Shown here: positions 21,571 to 32,591 of the stretch, piece by piece
Position numbering within the stretch: the first letter of the stretch is position 1
Layout of the letters: each line of letters opens with the position of its first letter
Origin: Paulinella micropora
Taxonomy: Eukaryota; Cercozoa; Imbricatea; Euglyphida
DNA length: 51,913 bases
Assembly (NCBI GenBank): GCA_009731375.1
Contig: BJOX01000303.1
Span: 439,990 to 491,902, forward strand
Direction: 5' to 3'
The notes under the pieces: model-generated
Databases searched by the model: none
Seen by the model: the letters and a program-made list of their open reading frames with translations, nothing else
What the model was told of the DNA's origin: nothing
Translations under genes and position numbers: made by a program

Positions 21571-21832
21571 CAGTGGTAGTGGTAGTAGTAGTAGTAGTAG
21601 TAGTAGTAGCAAGACAGTAGTACCAGTAATAGGGGTGGTGGTGGTTGGTGGTGATGTTGGTAGTAGTAGTAGTAGTAGCAAGACAGTAGTACCAGTAATA
21701 GGGGTGGTGGTGGTTGGTGGTGGTGATGTTGCTAGTAGTAGTAGTAGTAGTAGTAGTAGTAGCAGTAGCAGTAGCAGCAGCAGCAGTAGTAGTAGTAGTA
21801 GTAGTAATAGTAGTAGTAGTAGGAGGAGGAGG
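21418..21832 (+). repeat. (AGT)n trinucleotide array, inverted partner
   Basis: This is the reverse complement of the TAC/TGC array at 17956-18409, with the same GGGGTGGTGGTGGTTGGTGG spacers, followed at 21835-22175 by the inverted unique flank. It shows that the fold-back symmetry includes the microsatellites. Confidence 0.8.
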
Positions 21833-22049
21833 CATGAAGATGTAGCTACATTTCGTTCATGCTACAAGTATGATTAATATTAAAACATTTTAAGTCTAAT
21901 TAATTGTAAAACATTTGTATTAATACGATTTTGAGTTTTCATTAATATTCATGAATTTTCCAAACATTCAGATGTAAGTTGTATGTATTTCAGTCACTGA
22001 CACTAATACTTGTGACTAAGTAGTAACTTTTATGACTAGGCGCATAAAC

Positions 22050-22325
22050 GTCATTTCTAAGCTTCCGCACCGGTTTTATGCTTTAAAAACATTATAAATA
22101 TGCTGAAAAAGCTAGTATTAATATCAACATATATAATTTCATGCATACTTCAAGTAGGCAGTGAGTATGTATAACGAATGCAAGTGAGTGGCAAGTAGTC
22201 TGAGTGTCACAGTGACTGGTGGACGGTAAAGTCAACACTGTCACTCACACTGAAATATAAGCTTCCGCACCGGTTTTATGCTTCAAAAACATTATAAATA
22301 TGCTAAACAAACTAGCATATGTAGT
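22050..22325 (-). repeat. Right-side inverted arm units, inner group
   Basis: Inverted copies of the arm unit (GCACCGGTTTTATGCTT and GTGAGTATGTATAACG blocks) lie here, separated by 1.85 kb of unique sequence from the outer right arm. Confidence 0.75.
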
Positions 22326-22425
22326 TAGCATGTAAATAAACTCAGTGAAATCGGGGCGCAAATCTGCGTTTAGACTAAAATAGATTTTTTAATACTGTTT
22401 TTTTTATTTACTAATACAGATATTG

Positions 22426-22573
22426 AACTGGTCCGCACACAACTTGAAAAATATCAATATCACGTTATGAATTGATATTTAAAGAGAAGACGTTCTGTTT
22501 CAGTAAGGTTTTTAAAAAAAGCATTATGACACATGTTAATGAAAATTACTTGAAACTAGTGTGCGGACCAGTT
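22426..22573. repeat. 148-bp unit with 15-bp perfect inverted ends
   Basis: AACTGGTCCGCACAC at 22426-22440 and its exact reverse complement at 22559-22573 bound an AT-rich interior. The shape is like a very short miniature inverted-repeat element. No target duplication is evident. Confidence 0.5.
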
Positions 22574-23100
22574 TAATTTTTTTCTTTTACATTCTTTATT
22601 TGAAATTTTATGAAACCTTCTAGTTCAAAACTAGATTGCAGCCCCTTTTTGACATGAAAAATGCATGTTATTCAAGCAGGCCCTCACTTTTTTATACGGC
22701 AGTGACCCGATTTTTGCGGGGTTGATTTTTGGAAGAGGTCGTGAAATTTCCCATGTCAAAAATGGTGTCTGTGCACTCGTTTTCGTTGTTGATATTTGTA
22801 GCTGCTTGTATCTTTGGTGGTCTTCGCTTTTCATAGTTCAATAGGATACTAGTTAAAGAACACTTGTACAAATTTTTTCAATAAAATTCCTGTTCTGTAC
22901 GACAAACGTACTTGATGTTTGGTGGTATTTTTTTGCAATGAAAAAATGGAAAGTTATTGATTAGAAATCAGTTTGTTTAGGACTATAGAATGTCTACATC
23001 TGTTTGTATACTTAATACACGTAAATTCACAAAGCCTGTCCTTGGTAAATTTGAATACACAATGAGATTTCACACAGCGATTTTTCGATGGTATGTCTGA

Positions 23101-23762
23101 CCAAAACATCACTTTGAAAATCGATGAGAGCGCATCGCTCCTTTCAATTTTATTGTTGAAAATGATTTTTTGTTTATTGTGATGCTATTCCAAGCCTCAG
23201 AACATGTGCACAGACCTCCTGACATGCACACATGGTCACTGCCTTTTCGAGTTTCATGCTTCAAAAAATGTCTGACTTTATATTTTTAGACACAAAAAAT
23301 AAGTCACAAAAAGTCAGGAATGTTCAACTAGTGAACATAGGAGTTGAATTAACTACTTTCCAGCAACATTTAATGAATAATACAACTCCTATGACGGTTT
23401 TTTCATTTTTTCTTTGATTCATTACTACCGGCCAAAACATCACTTTGAAAATCGATGAGAGCGCATCGCTCCTTTCAATTTTATTGTTGAAAATGATTTT
23501 TTTTTGTTTACTGTGATGCTATTCCAAGCCTCAAAACATGTGCACAGACCTCCTGAAATGCACACAAGGTCACTGCATTCTCGAGTTTCATGCTTCAAAA
23601 AATGTCTGACTTTATATTTTTAGACACACAACAAAAAAAGCCACAAAAAGTCAGGAATGTTCAACTAGTGAACACAGGAGTTAAATTAACTACTTTCCAG
23701 CAACATTTAATGAATAATACAACTCCTATGACGATTTTTTCATTTTTGCTTTTATTCATGAC
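23101..23762 (+). repeat. 331-bp tandem duplication
   Basis: Two copies begin with CCAAAACATCACTTTGAAAA at 23101 and 23432. They are highly similar over their length. Each holds a short frame with CTGACTTTATATTTTTAGAC, which is probably not coding. Confidence 0.8.
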
Positions 23763-24199
23763 GACCGGTTTTCACTTTGAAATTGCTCAGCATATACAAA
23801 TGCTATTTTAATGAAAAGTATATACATATGTTCCTTGAAACTCAGTGAACTGAATTCTTACGTTCTTCATTCATTATGTGTTCCTTATACATCAGAAACT
23901 AGTTATGTATATAGGATCCTCTGACACCATTTTCCCAGTCTTGTTTCCCCAGCTCAACCAAAAAAACCCGTAGAATTTCCTAGGCAATCGTGAAACTTCA
24001 CGCTCAAAAAATGCGGGCCGGAGGGACTAGGTAAAAAGTTACTGGTTACATGCAAGAATGCTTATTACGCAGGAACGAACATATTACCTACATTATTTTC
24101 TTTTATGTAGAATTCAAAGTAATAACTTAAATAAATTAAATGCTACATTGAAATAAAGTGAAAACTAAACGGTCATTTATTAGACTTTGGATGGGCAGC

Positions 24200-25241
24200 T
24201 AACTACATATGGTATTGATATATATAATTTCATGCATACTTCAAGCAGGCAGTGAGTATGTATAACGGTTACAAGTGAGTGGCAAGTATGCTGAGTGTCT
24301 GTGGCACAGTGACTACGGTGTAAAACACTGTCACTGTGACTCACTCTGAAATATAAGCTTCCGGCCGCACCGGTTTTATGCTTCAAAAAATCATAAATAT
24401 GCTAAACAAGCTGGTGTTAATATAATTTCATGCATACTTCAAGTAGGCAGTGAGTATGTATAACGATTACAAGTGAGTTGCAAGTCACTGGCAGCTGAGC
24501 CGGTCACAGTGACTGAGTGTAAAACACTGTCACTAACTCTGAAATATAAGCTTCCGCACCGGTTTTATGCTTCAAAAACATTATATTAATAAATATGCTA
24601 AACAAACTCGTATTAATATAATTTCATGCATACTTCAAGTAGGCAGTGAGTATGTATAACGATTACAAGTGGCAAGTCTCAAGTTCAACTATTATCATGA
24701 TCACAGTGACTAGTGTAAAACAGTGTCTCTCAACTTGAAGTGTCAGCTTCGGTACAGGTTTTATGCTTCAAAAACATTGTAAATATGCTGAACAAGCTAG
24801 TATTTAAATATAATTTCATGCATAGTTCAAGTAGTATGTGAGTATGTATAACGACTATAAGTGAATGGCTGCCACCGTGACTGTGACCAGTATCCTTGAA
24901 CTTGAACATTTCTAGTCACATTTGAATTTGAATTTGAAGTAATATCATTAGAATTAAATAAATTAAATATAATTACGTTGATTTTGATGTAAAACAACAT
25001 AAAACTAAGAAAAACCAAGCTCAGGCAAGCCAAAACCACAATCTAGCCAAAATCANNNNNNNNNNCTTGATTTATTATAGCTAACGGTCGAAAAACAGTT
25101 GTAACTGCTAGAAATACAATTTTTTTTAAAACTTTTTTGTTTAAAATAGTTAAAATACATTAAAATCTTTCATTTTCATGCTACTCCCATCAATTTTCAA
25201 AACCTTTAGACTTAGCTTGCATGTTAGCTTGCATTATATCC
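24200..25241 (-). repeat. Right inverted arm with tandem units
   Basis: Inverted arm units recur near 24251, 24450, 24647 and 24838, followed by the outermost 350 bp that mirror 16653-17000. A 10-base N gap lies at 25056-25065. Compared with the left arm, the TTCAAA array is shorter here, so the arms have diverged by slippage. Confidence 0.8.
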
Positions 25242-26345
25242 TGTCCAGCTGTACCGCACGGTCGCGCGCGCGCTGCACCTGCTGACCGGCGCACCAGCCG
25301 ACGGGCTGGCGCTGCAGGTCGGTACCAACTCGACCCCTGCCTCGCCGCGGCGGCTGGTCTGGTACCTCTCCTGCCTCTGGCAGTCAGCCTCGGCCAGCTG
25401 TACCAGGTGTACCTGTTCGTCTGCCACGCGCTGGCCCGCGGCGCCGCCGCCCTGCTCGCAGCGGGGGTGGCGGGCGGGGAGCTGAACTGGTTCGACGTGC
25501 TCGACGTGGTCCGGCTCCTGGACGAAGGCTACGTCGCGCCCTGGCCCCCGGGCACCGTGAACCGGGTCTATGTCGCGCGGCCAGGCGGCCTGGAGCTCGT
25601 AGGCGAGTACCTGACCACCGTCGTGCACGTGGTGCCGTCCTGGCTGCGGCCGAACGAGGGCGAAGTCCTGCCGCGCCTCAACACCGTACACTGGATGTTC
25701 ACCTGGCTGCAAACCCTGGGCCGCGCGGCGGACCGCCTGCCCGGCCGGCGCGGTCTGTCCGACGGGGACCTGGCGCTGCTCCGGGAACGCTACCACTTGG
25801 GCGTCGGCCAGCTAGGGGATTGGTTCGAGCACTTTGTACCGGAAAGCAGCCAGTCGTTCTGCGCGGCGCTGCAGGCTGAATTGGAGTGCGGCCTGCGCGT
25901 CAGGCCCGCGAAAGCGTTCCGCTTGACGAACGGCGGCGTACTGGTCACGAGCGCCAACCAGGGCGGCAGCCGGGACTTCAGGGTGCTGACCGCCAGCGGG
26001 CTCTGGCTGACCACCCTCGCGGAGAATCCCGACGACACCTTCACCCAAGACTACGGCCGCTCCTGGCTGCAGTCCCTGGTCAAGCTGCGCGAGGGGCTCT
26101 GCACGCCCGACGCCACCGGCTTCCGGCTGGTGGCGGGGACGGAGGACCTGCTGGCAGCGATCCGTGCGCTCGCGCTAAGACTCCGCCCTGACTGCAGCGA
26201 CGAGAGAGTGAACGGGGACCTCAGCTCCGGCGGCCTGGTCTCCTACCGACTGTTCCGGCGTGCGTGCAGCCTCAGAGACCGGCCCGGGAGCCCGGGGCCT
26301 GTGGCGGACGGCGGCCCCGCCAGCCAGCGTGCCAAGCGCGCCTGA
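25242..26345 (+). CDS. Unknown GC-rich gene, possibly the 3' part of the gene cut at 16652
   Basis: GC-rich coding character starts immediately after the foldback element. A first frame (from 25243, with YRTVARALHLLTGAPADG) is open to about 25,390. A second frame then takes over and runs to the TGA at 26345 (GQLYQVYLFVCHALARGAAA and onward, about 315 residues), so one frame change lies near 25,380. The product is helical at first; later it has beta-like segments (GGVLVTSANQGGSRDFRVLT) and a basic C-terminal tail (SQRAKRA). No domain is recognised. Codon use equals that of the genes left of the element. Confidence 0.5.
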   Translation, partial: CPAVPHGRARAAPADRRTSRRAGAAGRYQLDPCLAAAAGLVPLLPLAVSLGQLYQVYLFVCHALARGAAALLAAGVAGGELNWFDVLDVVRLLDEGYVAPWPPGTVNRVYVARPGGLELVGEYLTTVVHVVPSWLRPNEGEVLPRLNTVHWMFTWLQTLGRAADRLPGRRGLSDGDLALLRERYHLGVGQLGDWFEHFVPESSQSFCAALQAELECGLRVRPAKAFRLTNGGVLVTSANQGGSRDFRVLTASGLWLTTLAENPDDTFTQDYGRSWLQSLVKLREGLCTPDATGFRLVAGTEDLLAAIRALALRLRPDCSDERVNGDLSSGGLVSYRLFRRACSLRDRPGSPGPVADGGPASQRAKRA

Positions 26346-27006
26346 GCTCACTGGAGGGGGGTGGCCACCTGGTCCTAAAACAGCTAAGAATATTTTCCCT
26401 AGCCACCAAGGAAGGGAAGACAGGCCAGAGCAGCAGCGGTAGCCGGTCCACCCGTCGCGCGGGTGGAAGACCACTTGGGTTGGCCTTTGTACTCTGCCGA
26501 GCAACGGGCTGAATGATTTCTGTTATCAGTAAACTCGTTTAACACGGTAGTGACAGCCGCCGGCGGCTTGTGCCGGCTCTTTTCAAAATCGTGCTCCCCC
26601 GGACCTTAGACAATTTACGGCCTGCCTGCATCGAGTCCCTGCTAGAAGCGGGGCGCGGCGTGTTACCACACGCTGTTGCTGTCCCTGGTAGCCAAGGAGG
26701 GGACGCGGATATCAACAGGACAGTGGGCCAGTGGCTGATTCTTGGCGGCGCGCCAAGCCCGGGTGCCAGAACCCGGCCCGGACCAGACGCTGGTGGGACA
26801 CGACACGGGTGGCAGCCGGGCCCGGGGCGAGGGAGGCGAAAGGGAGGGGGAGGAGGAGAGGAGGGCGGGGCNNNNNNNNNNNNNNNNNNNNNNNNNNNNN
26901 NNNNNNNNNNNNNNNNNNNNNNAGAAGGGTGGGCGGGGGGAGCGGCGCGCGTCCATGCCTCTGCCCCCCGTGCCGGGGCCACGCCGGCGGCCGCCCGGGC
27001 CAGTGC
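26346..27006. other. Intergenic region with N gap
   Basis: No gene is supported. A TATTTTCC patch near 26391 and an A/T patch near 26515-26545 may be 3'-end or promoter elements. A 51-base gap (26872-26922) lies in G-rich sequence. Confidence 0.4.
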
Positions 27007-29003
27007 ATGAGCTTCACACGCTTTGAAGACGGGGGGCGCGGACGCAGAGGAGGAGGAGGACGAGGGGGGCGACGGCCTCCCGCCGAACAGCGCCGGGTGG
27101 TTGGATTACGGGCGGGACGACGAGGACACTGGCTCCTCTTCTTCCAGCGACGACGACGACACCCCCGCGGGGAGTGACGCCCCGGCCGGCGGTGGCTCCG
27201 CCGAGGTCTGGTTCGACCCGCGCGGCGAGGACCCGCGCGGTGAGCTCGAGCAAGAGCTCCGTGTCCTGCGGGCGTTCCTGGAGTCCGCCTTCAACCCGGC
27301 GCGCTGGGGGCGCGTGGCGGCGCCGAGCACGGCGCGGCAGCACGTGCGGTGTGCCAGGTTCTTCGCGGTGTACGCTGCGCACACGCTGCCCGGCCAGGTC
27401 CGGTGCCTGCGGGAGGCGCTGGCCCAGGACGGCGAGCGGGCCAAGCAGCTGCTGACGGGCTTCGCCGAGGCTATGAGCCCGCGCTGGAAGTCGGCGACCC
27501 TGGCCGGCTACCTGGCCACGCTGCTGCAGGTCAAGGCCATGTTCTGGTCGGAGCTGTGGCAGGCCCGCCTGTACCCGGACATCTCGCGCTGGCTGGGCAA
27601 CCTGCACCGCCAGGCCCTGGCGTACGCCGCCGTGGAGGGGCGCTACGCGCCGCCCGAGCGACCGGCGCAGTCCCTGTGGGACCTGCAGAGCCTGTTGTTT
27701 GCGGCCATTGCAGATTACCTCCACCATTACCCCGAGGATCGGGAGCGGCGCTCCTCGGTCCCGACCACAGAGGAGCAGTGGCCGGACTACCGGGAGGGCG
27801 TGCTGCGCCCCGCCCGGGTCACCCTGCTGTGCTTGACCCTGACGCCGCCGGTGTCTAGGTCGTACATCCTGCGCAATCTCGAGTTTGGCCGCTCGTTGGA
27901 GCGCGACGTGGAGCAGGGCACGTGCCTGAGCCTCACGGACCCGTTGGCGCTGAGTTCACAGCAGAACAAGACGCACGCCACGTACGGGGGCTACCGGCTG
28001 CCGCGCAGCCCCAACAGCTGGCCCGCGGCGCAGTTACCCTCGGACAAGTGGCCCCGGGGCTTCCAGCTGCGGGACGGCCGGGGGTCGGCGCTGGATTTTT
28101 GCCTGCTGGACCTGCAGCAGCGCGTGCTGCCCCCGCTGCTGGGGCAGGCGGCGGCGGCCGGCGGGCCGCCCGCGCTGTTCCCCCGGGCGCTCAAGTACCG
28201 GACGCGGGCCGGCTGGGCCCGGCACGCGGCCAAGCGCCACGAGCCCCTGGACGGCCGCGACTGGGCGCTCTTCTTCCGCGAGGCGTGTGAGCACTACGCG
28301 TCGAAGCTCGTAGTCGACGGACAGGAGTTCAAGCGCCCCGAGGGCTGGAGCCAGTACCTGGTGCCGAAGAACACGCGGCCGGCGAGCGAGACGATGCTGC
28401 GCAACCTGGAGGGCCAGGAGGTGGGGGCGGAGCTGGGCCTGCGCGCCGCGCCCGGCCAGCGGACGGCCGTGACGGCCGACGACCTGGCCATCTTTGCGTT
28501 CGGGTCGCAGCACTCGGTGCGCACGGTGGAGCGCTCGTACCTGCTGCCCAGCTACTTNNNNNNNNNNAGAACGTGCGCGCAAGCTGGTGGCGTGGATCGA
28601 TTCGGGGCTGCGTGAGCCGCACTGGACCACCGAAGTCAAGCAGGAGAAGCTACAAGTGACGCGCAGCCAGGCGGCCCAGAAGTTCTGCCAGCAGTTCTCG
28701 CTGCGCGGCCCCGTGCTGGAGCCCTTGCCGGCGGCCGAGGCAGCGCGGCGCGCCCGCGACCGGGTGGCCGTGCGCAACCTCCGGGGCTACACCATCCTGA
28801 ACCTGCACGCGCAGCTGGGCCAGGCCGAGGCCGGCCAGCACGTGCCCGCGCGGGCCGAGCCACGGCCGTGGCCGGCCGTGGTCGTGGTGGATGACCCGGG
28901 CTTCGACGTGGTGGGCTTCCAGCAGGTGTACGGCCTCGAAGCCAAGAATGCTGCCAGGACCCTCACGGCCTTTTGGGGAGAATGTGTCTTAATTATATTA
29001 TGA
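27007..29003 (+). CDS. Tyrosine-recombinase-like protein (copy A)
   Basis: The likely ATG is at 27007, with a frame change in a six-G run (27031-27036); the main frame from 27023 has no early ATG. An acidic, Ser-rich tail of about 60 residues precedes a helical domain. Catalytic-core candidates follow: SRSYILRNLEFG with Arg at 27857, NKTHATYGGYR with Lys at 27968, and HSVRTVERSYLL with His at 28511 and Tyr at 28538. The last one resembles the GHSxxTxxxY end of tyrosine recombinases, which cut and rejoin DNA through a Tyr-DNA bond. The preceding HxxR box is not evident. A 10-base gap (28558-28567) separates a helical C-terminal part read in another frame to 29003; its final codons may already lie in host sequence. 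The family match is by motif order only. Confidence 0.5.
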
Positions 29004-29015
29004 ATACATTTATAG

Positions 29016-29412
29016 GAGAAGGAGCAGGAGAAGCTCGCCCAGAAGGCCTTGAAGCGCGAGCAGGAGCTTGAGATGATAAGGCCACAAGGAGAGGAGAATT
29101 TATTGTTTGTTCATGATATTGTACATGTCCTGTGCAATTGAAAACTTAGTTTGTCATGAGCATGTAAGGTACGTGTACGTACGCGTCCTGATTGTTGTAT
29201 GACAGAAGCAAAGTCAAGACGTTTGCGGCGGCCCTGAAGCTGGAGGGAGATCCTGCGAGTTGGTCCAAGGAGATTCTTGCAACCAACGTGGACGAAGCGA
29301 CTGGGAGGAAGCTCTGCCAAGATGCATTTGCAGCTCAGCGGAAGGATCGTGAGGATAAATCACTAATGATTTCAGTAAATGTCAGTCTCTCTAAACTCCG
29401 CCCCCCCCCCCC

Positions 29413-29444
<32 letters not shown>

Positions 29445-31156
29445 AGGTTTTTGGTTTGTTTGTTTGTGTGTTTTCAATCACTTGGAATTTAATGATTAAG
29501 TTATGTGTACAAAACCTTACATTTTTTTGGATTATATTAATTATTTATTAATGTCAATGTTACTAATTGTGAGCAGGAGAGCGACCGACTCGTGGCGAGG
29601 TTCGGCCCTGCCGCCCGACAATTTGCGAAGAAAGAAATGAAGAGATGTTACTTCCTGGATCAAGTTGAAGCGATAACTGCGCTACCAGAAGCGATCCCGA
29701 AGCGAAAGCAACGGCGGTTGAAGAATCTTACGCATCCAGGGATTAAAAAAGGGTGGGGACCTTTAGCAGCAGCTATCACAGGAGCTGATCCAAGTCCTCC
29801 TCCACTCGGGCTTGGCAAAGTGGGCACGCAGAAAAGAGCACTGGAGGTGGTAGAAATATTAACATCTGACTCCGATGACGAAGCCCACAAGAAGCGTACG
29901 AAAAAAGCCAAGAAAGAACCAAGCGCCAAAGTGGAGCGGCCTGAAGATTGTTTGTTCTCTCCATTCCAAGTGAACCTGCCTGCAGACATCAAGGAGAAGG
30001 AGTCACTGTGGTCTTGCGAAGTGTGTACTTTCAACGAAAATCCCGAGAATTTCCTTGCTTGTAAAATCTGCGGGAACCCACGCTTCTCTGACGAAACAGA
30101 TTGCTCCGTTAAGTTAGAGGAGCAACTTTTCCTTTCTTNNNNNNNNNNTTAGAGGAGCAACTTCTCCTTTCTTTCAGCGACGACGACAGCGACTACAACC
30201 CTGCAGCTGACAGCGGCAAGAAGTCATGCCTAAATTCAGCGTCGCTTTCTTTCAGCGACGACGACAGCGACTACAACCCTGCAGCTGACAGCGGCAAGAA
30301 GTCATGCCTAAATTCAGCGCCGCTTTCTTTCAGCGACGACGACAGCGACTGCAACCGTGATAACGACAAGAAATCTTCACTTCGCAGCGCAAGCAAACCA
30401 GACGAGAAGTCTTCACTTCCGATTGAGAATTCGAAATCAGTATTACGTTTCGAGAAAGGCAGCGACAGCAACTCTGACAATGCCAGCAGCAAAGGTCCCA
30501 GCCACGAACTCGGACAATCAACGGATAGCGACTCGGACAGACAGCGCAGTGACAACCAGAAAAAACTCATGTGGAAGCTCATCGGAGGAACAGGAGAAAT
30601 AAGTGAAGCTGAGGTAACAAAATTTGATGAGCACATTACCGTCAACGACGCTGCAAAATATAAGGGTGGAACAAAGGAAATCAACAAATTGCTCAACTCG
30701 TTGGATTTACCTGCTTTGGATTGCATGGCCTCATTCAACATGTCGGGGTATGGTTCAACTTGGCGCTCAGTTCCAGCTGGCCTTGGCAGAGTCGTCGGTA
30801 TCAAACTAACAATTCTGCTCAATGATGTCAAGGCAAAAAGTAAAGTTCTTTGGCACGTTTACGGGGTCAAAGATGCAAGCCAGAAAAACGCTGCCGCAAA
30901 GGAATGGGTCAAGATGAAGTTCGAGCCTTCGTGGGTTTTGAAGCAGGGAATTGAAGAAACGGAGGAGCTACCATATGAAAAAATTACGAAGGAAAACAAC
31001 GACAACAGATACGAAGCATACGTTGTGGGGGTCGACGCTGAAGATTGTCTGATCGACACTTTTCATTTGGAAAACGACATGATCTCCACTGCAGATCAGC
31101 AACAACTTCTGAATGAGTTGAAGGCACGGGCAGTTAAGGCCCCCCGCACGAAGTGA
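29016..31156 (+). CDS. Host-type intron-containing gene with RanBP2 zinc finger
   Basis: The best-supported exons are 29206-29374 and 29577 onward. The intron at 29375-29576 has gtaaat and gagcag ends, phase 0 on both sides. A Glu/Lys-rich exon probably starts at 29016 after ttatag. Exon 29577 encodes a basic region, KKRTKKAKKE, and a RanBP2-type zinc finger (WSCEVCTFNENPENFLACKI, then CGNPR), a fold that binds RNA or ubiquitin. After a 10-base gap (30139-30148) come 26-residue Ser/Asp repeats, then a 200-residue C-terminal domain of unknown family ending at 31156. The sequence before the first exons belongs to the GC-rich segment, so the 5' end may be missing. A nuclear role is likely from the basic and acidic stretches. 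Confidence 0.6.
30173..30342 (+). repeat. 78-bp in-frame coding repeats
   Basis: Units starting TTCAGCGACGACGACAGCGA occur at 30173, 30251 and 30329, exactly 78 bp (26 codons) apart. They encode SFSDDDSDYNPAADSGKK-type acidic repeats. The N gap at 30139-30148 sits in a shorter duplicated block (TTAGAGGAGCAACTT on both sides), so the repeat number may be collapsed. Confidence 0.85.
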
Positions 31157-31210
31157 AACTTGGTCGTAAGCTGATCTGAAACAGTAGCTATAGTCTAAAC
31201 TAAATAGTCT
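31157..31210. other. 3' flank of zinc-finger gene
   Basis: This short stretch lies between the stop codon and the first long direct repeat. No clear AATAAA is present within it. Confidence 0.3.
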
Positions 31211-31782
31211 AGACTAACTAGTGAGTAATCAGCCTGCCTCTATGGCTAGTATGGGTGGCTAATATTAATATTGTATTCAAACAGTAATTGCGTAAATTGT
31301 AATTTTATTAAACACTAGTGACATAATTTAAGTTCAATTCTATTTTATTATTACGAGGTACTAATAATTATTAATCAATATTAATTATACTATTAATATT
31401 AATATGATTTAAAATACTGTAATAGTTTGAACGCCAACAAAAAATGAAGATGATTGTTAACATTAATATTAATATTAATATTAATATTAATATTAATATA
31501 TACAAAATCAGAATTCTGGCAGCCAAAAAATGAAAATTAACACAAAACTTACATTTTCACCAAAAATGAATTTTCATTCAAAACCAAGATTTCAACCAAA
31601 ACCAAAAAACTCATCATTTTTTTTTGTCTTGAATGTCGTCAGCAATATCAAAATGCTAATAAACTTGTGTCTTCTATTTTTTCAAAAGTTATGAAATTAT
31701 AATATTTCAATATTGAACTTCAATGTCACTGTGACTCCCACGGTATACTACATCGTTATTTCGCTAGCAGTAGTAGTAGCAA

Positions 31783-31842
<60 letters not shown>

Positions 31843-31862
31843 CAGCAGCAGCAGCAGTAGTA

Positions 31863-31907
<45 letters not shown>

Positions 31908-32591
31908 CCATCAGTCTTTGTTCGGGATGCGGAACTTGCAGATCTGACAGACCCAGCCGCCCATGTACGCCTGCAGAAATGCACAAGGAGCAGGAATGTC
32001 CGTGTGATATTTCTACACTGGAACACGACAGACTAGGACAGAACTGACCCAATCAAGATGAGCAACACAACACACATTTGCTGTCGCGGACGAAGAAAGA
32101 GGAATGCAAGAGCGATAGAGAGCGATTTAGAGAGAGAGAGAGAGAGGGAGATAGGGGGGGGGGGGGTTACCATTTTCTGTCCGCAGCCTGGTTTGGGGCA
32201 GGTCACGTTCCAAGGCTCCCCAGGCAGCGGGTTGGGAAACACCGTCTGTGTGTTTACATGCATGCATGCATATGTATGTAGCACTGTATGTGACATTATA
32301 TGCATGTAGAGAGGTATGTTTGTTTCATATGTGTGTAAATAAGTATGTATGTATCTTTGAATGGTGTTTGTATGTGCACTTGTATGTATTTAGTGTGTAT
32401 GTGTTTTGTGTCTGTGTTGACTTGTTCTTCCTGTTGCACCCCCGGTGGCGCTAGTCCGGCCGCATCGGCGGTCTCGGCCACCTGACCATGGCAAATCGTC
32501 CAACTTAAACTCAACATTCTCCACCAATCATCATCTATAACATGGCTACTGAACATGATGAAGTCATCGTTTATAATATCAGGACAAGAGA
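31211..32591 (+). repeat. 1.38-kb direct repeat, left copy
   Basis: It begins AGACTAACTA and ends CAGGACAAGAGA, and recurs at 38049-39372 on the far side of the LINE. It holds an ATATTA array, a (TAG)n microsatellite (31768-31908, longer than in the other copy), a GA tract, TATG repeats and a GC-richer patch before an ATG at 32542. By eye the two copies differ by scattered substitutions and microsatellite length. Confidence 0.9.

Larger units (their letters stand above)
22330..24180. other. Unique internal segment of the foldback element
   Basis: This stretch is AT-rich and not mirrored on the left side. Only short frames are present and none has a recognisable product. It contains the 22426-22573 inverted repeat and a 331-bp tandem duplication. 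It may be a sequence captured by the element or a nested insertion. Confidence 0.5.

Noticed and set aside
23232-23811. Two similar short frames (61 and 73 residues)
   Set aside because: They lie in the two copies of a tandem DNA duplication; similarity is at DNA level and nothing suggests protein constraint.
28983-29015. 32-bp intron joining the GC-rich frame to the zinc-finger gene
   Set aside because: It would be very short and the phases create a stop at the join.
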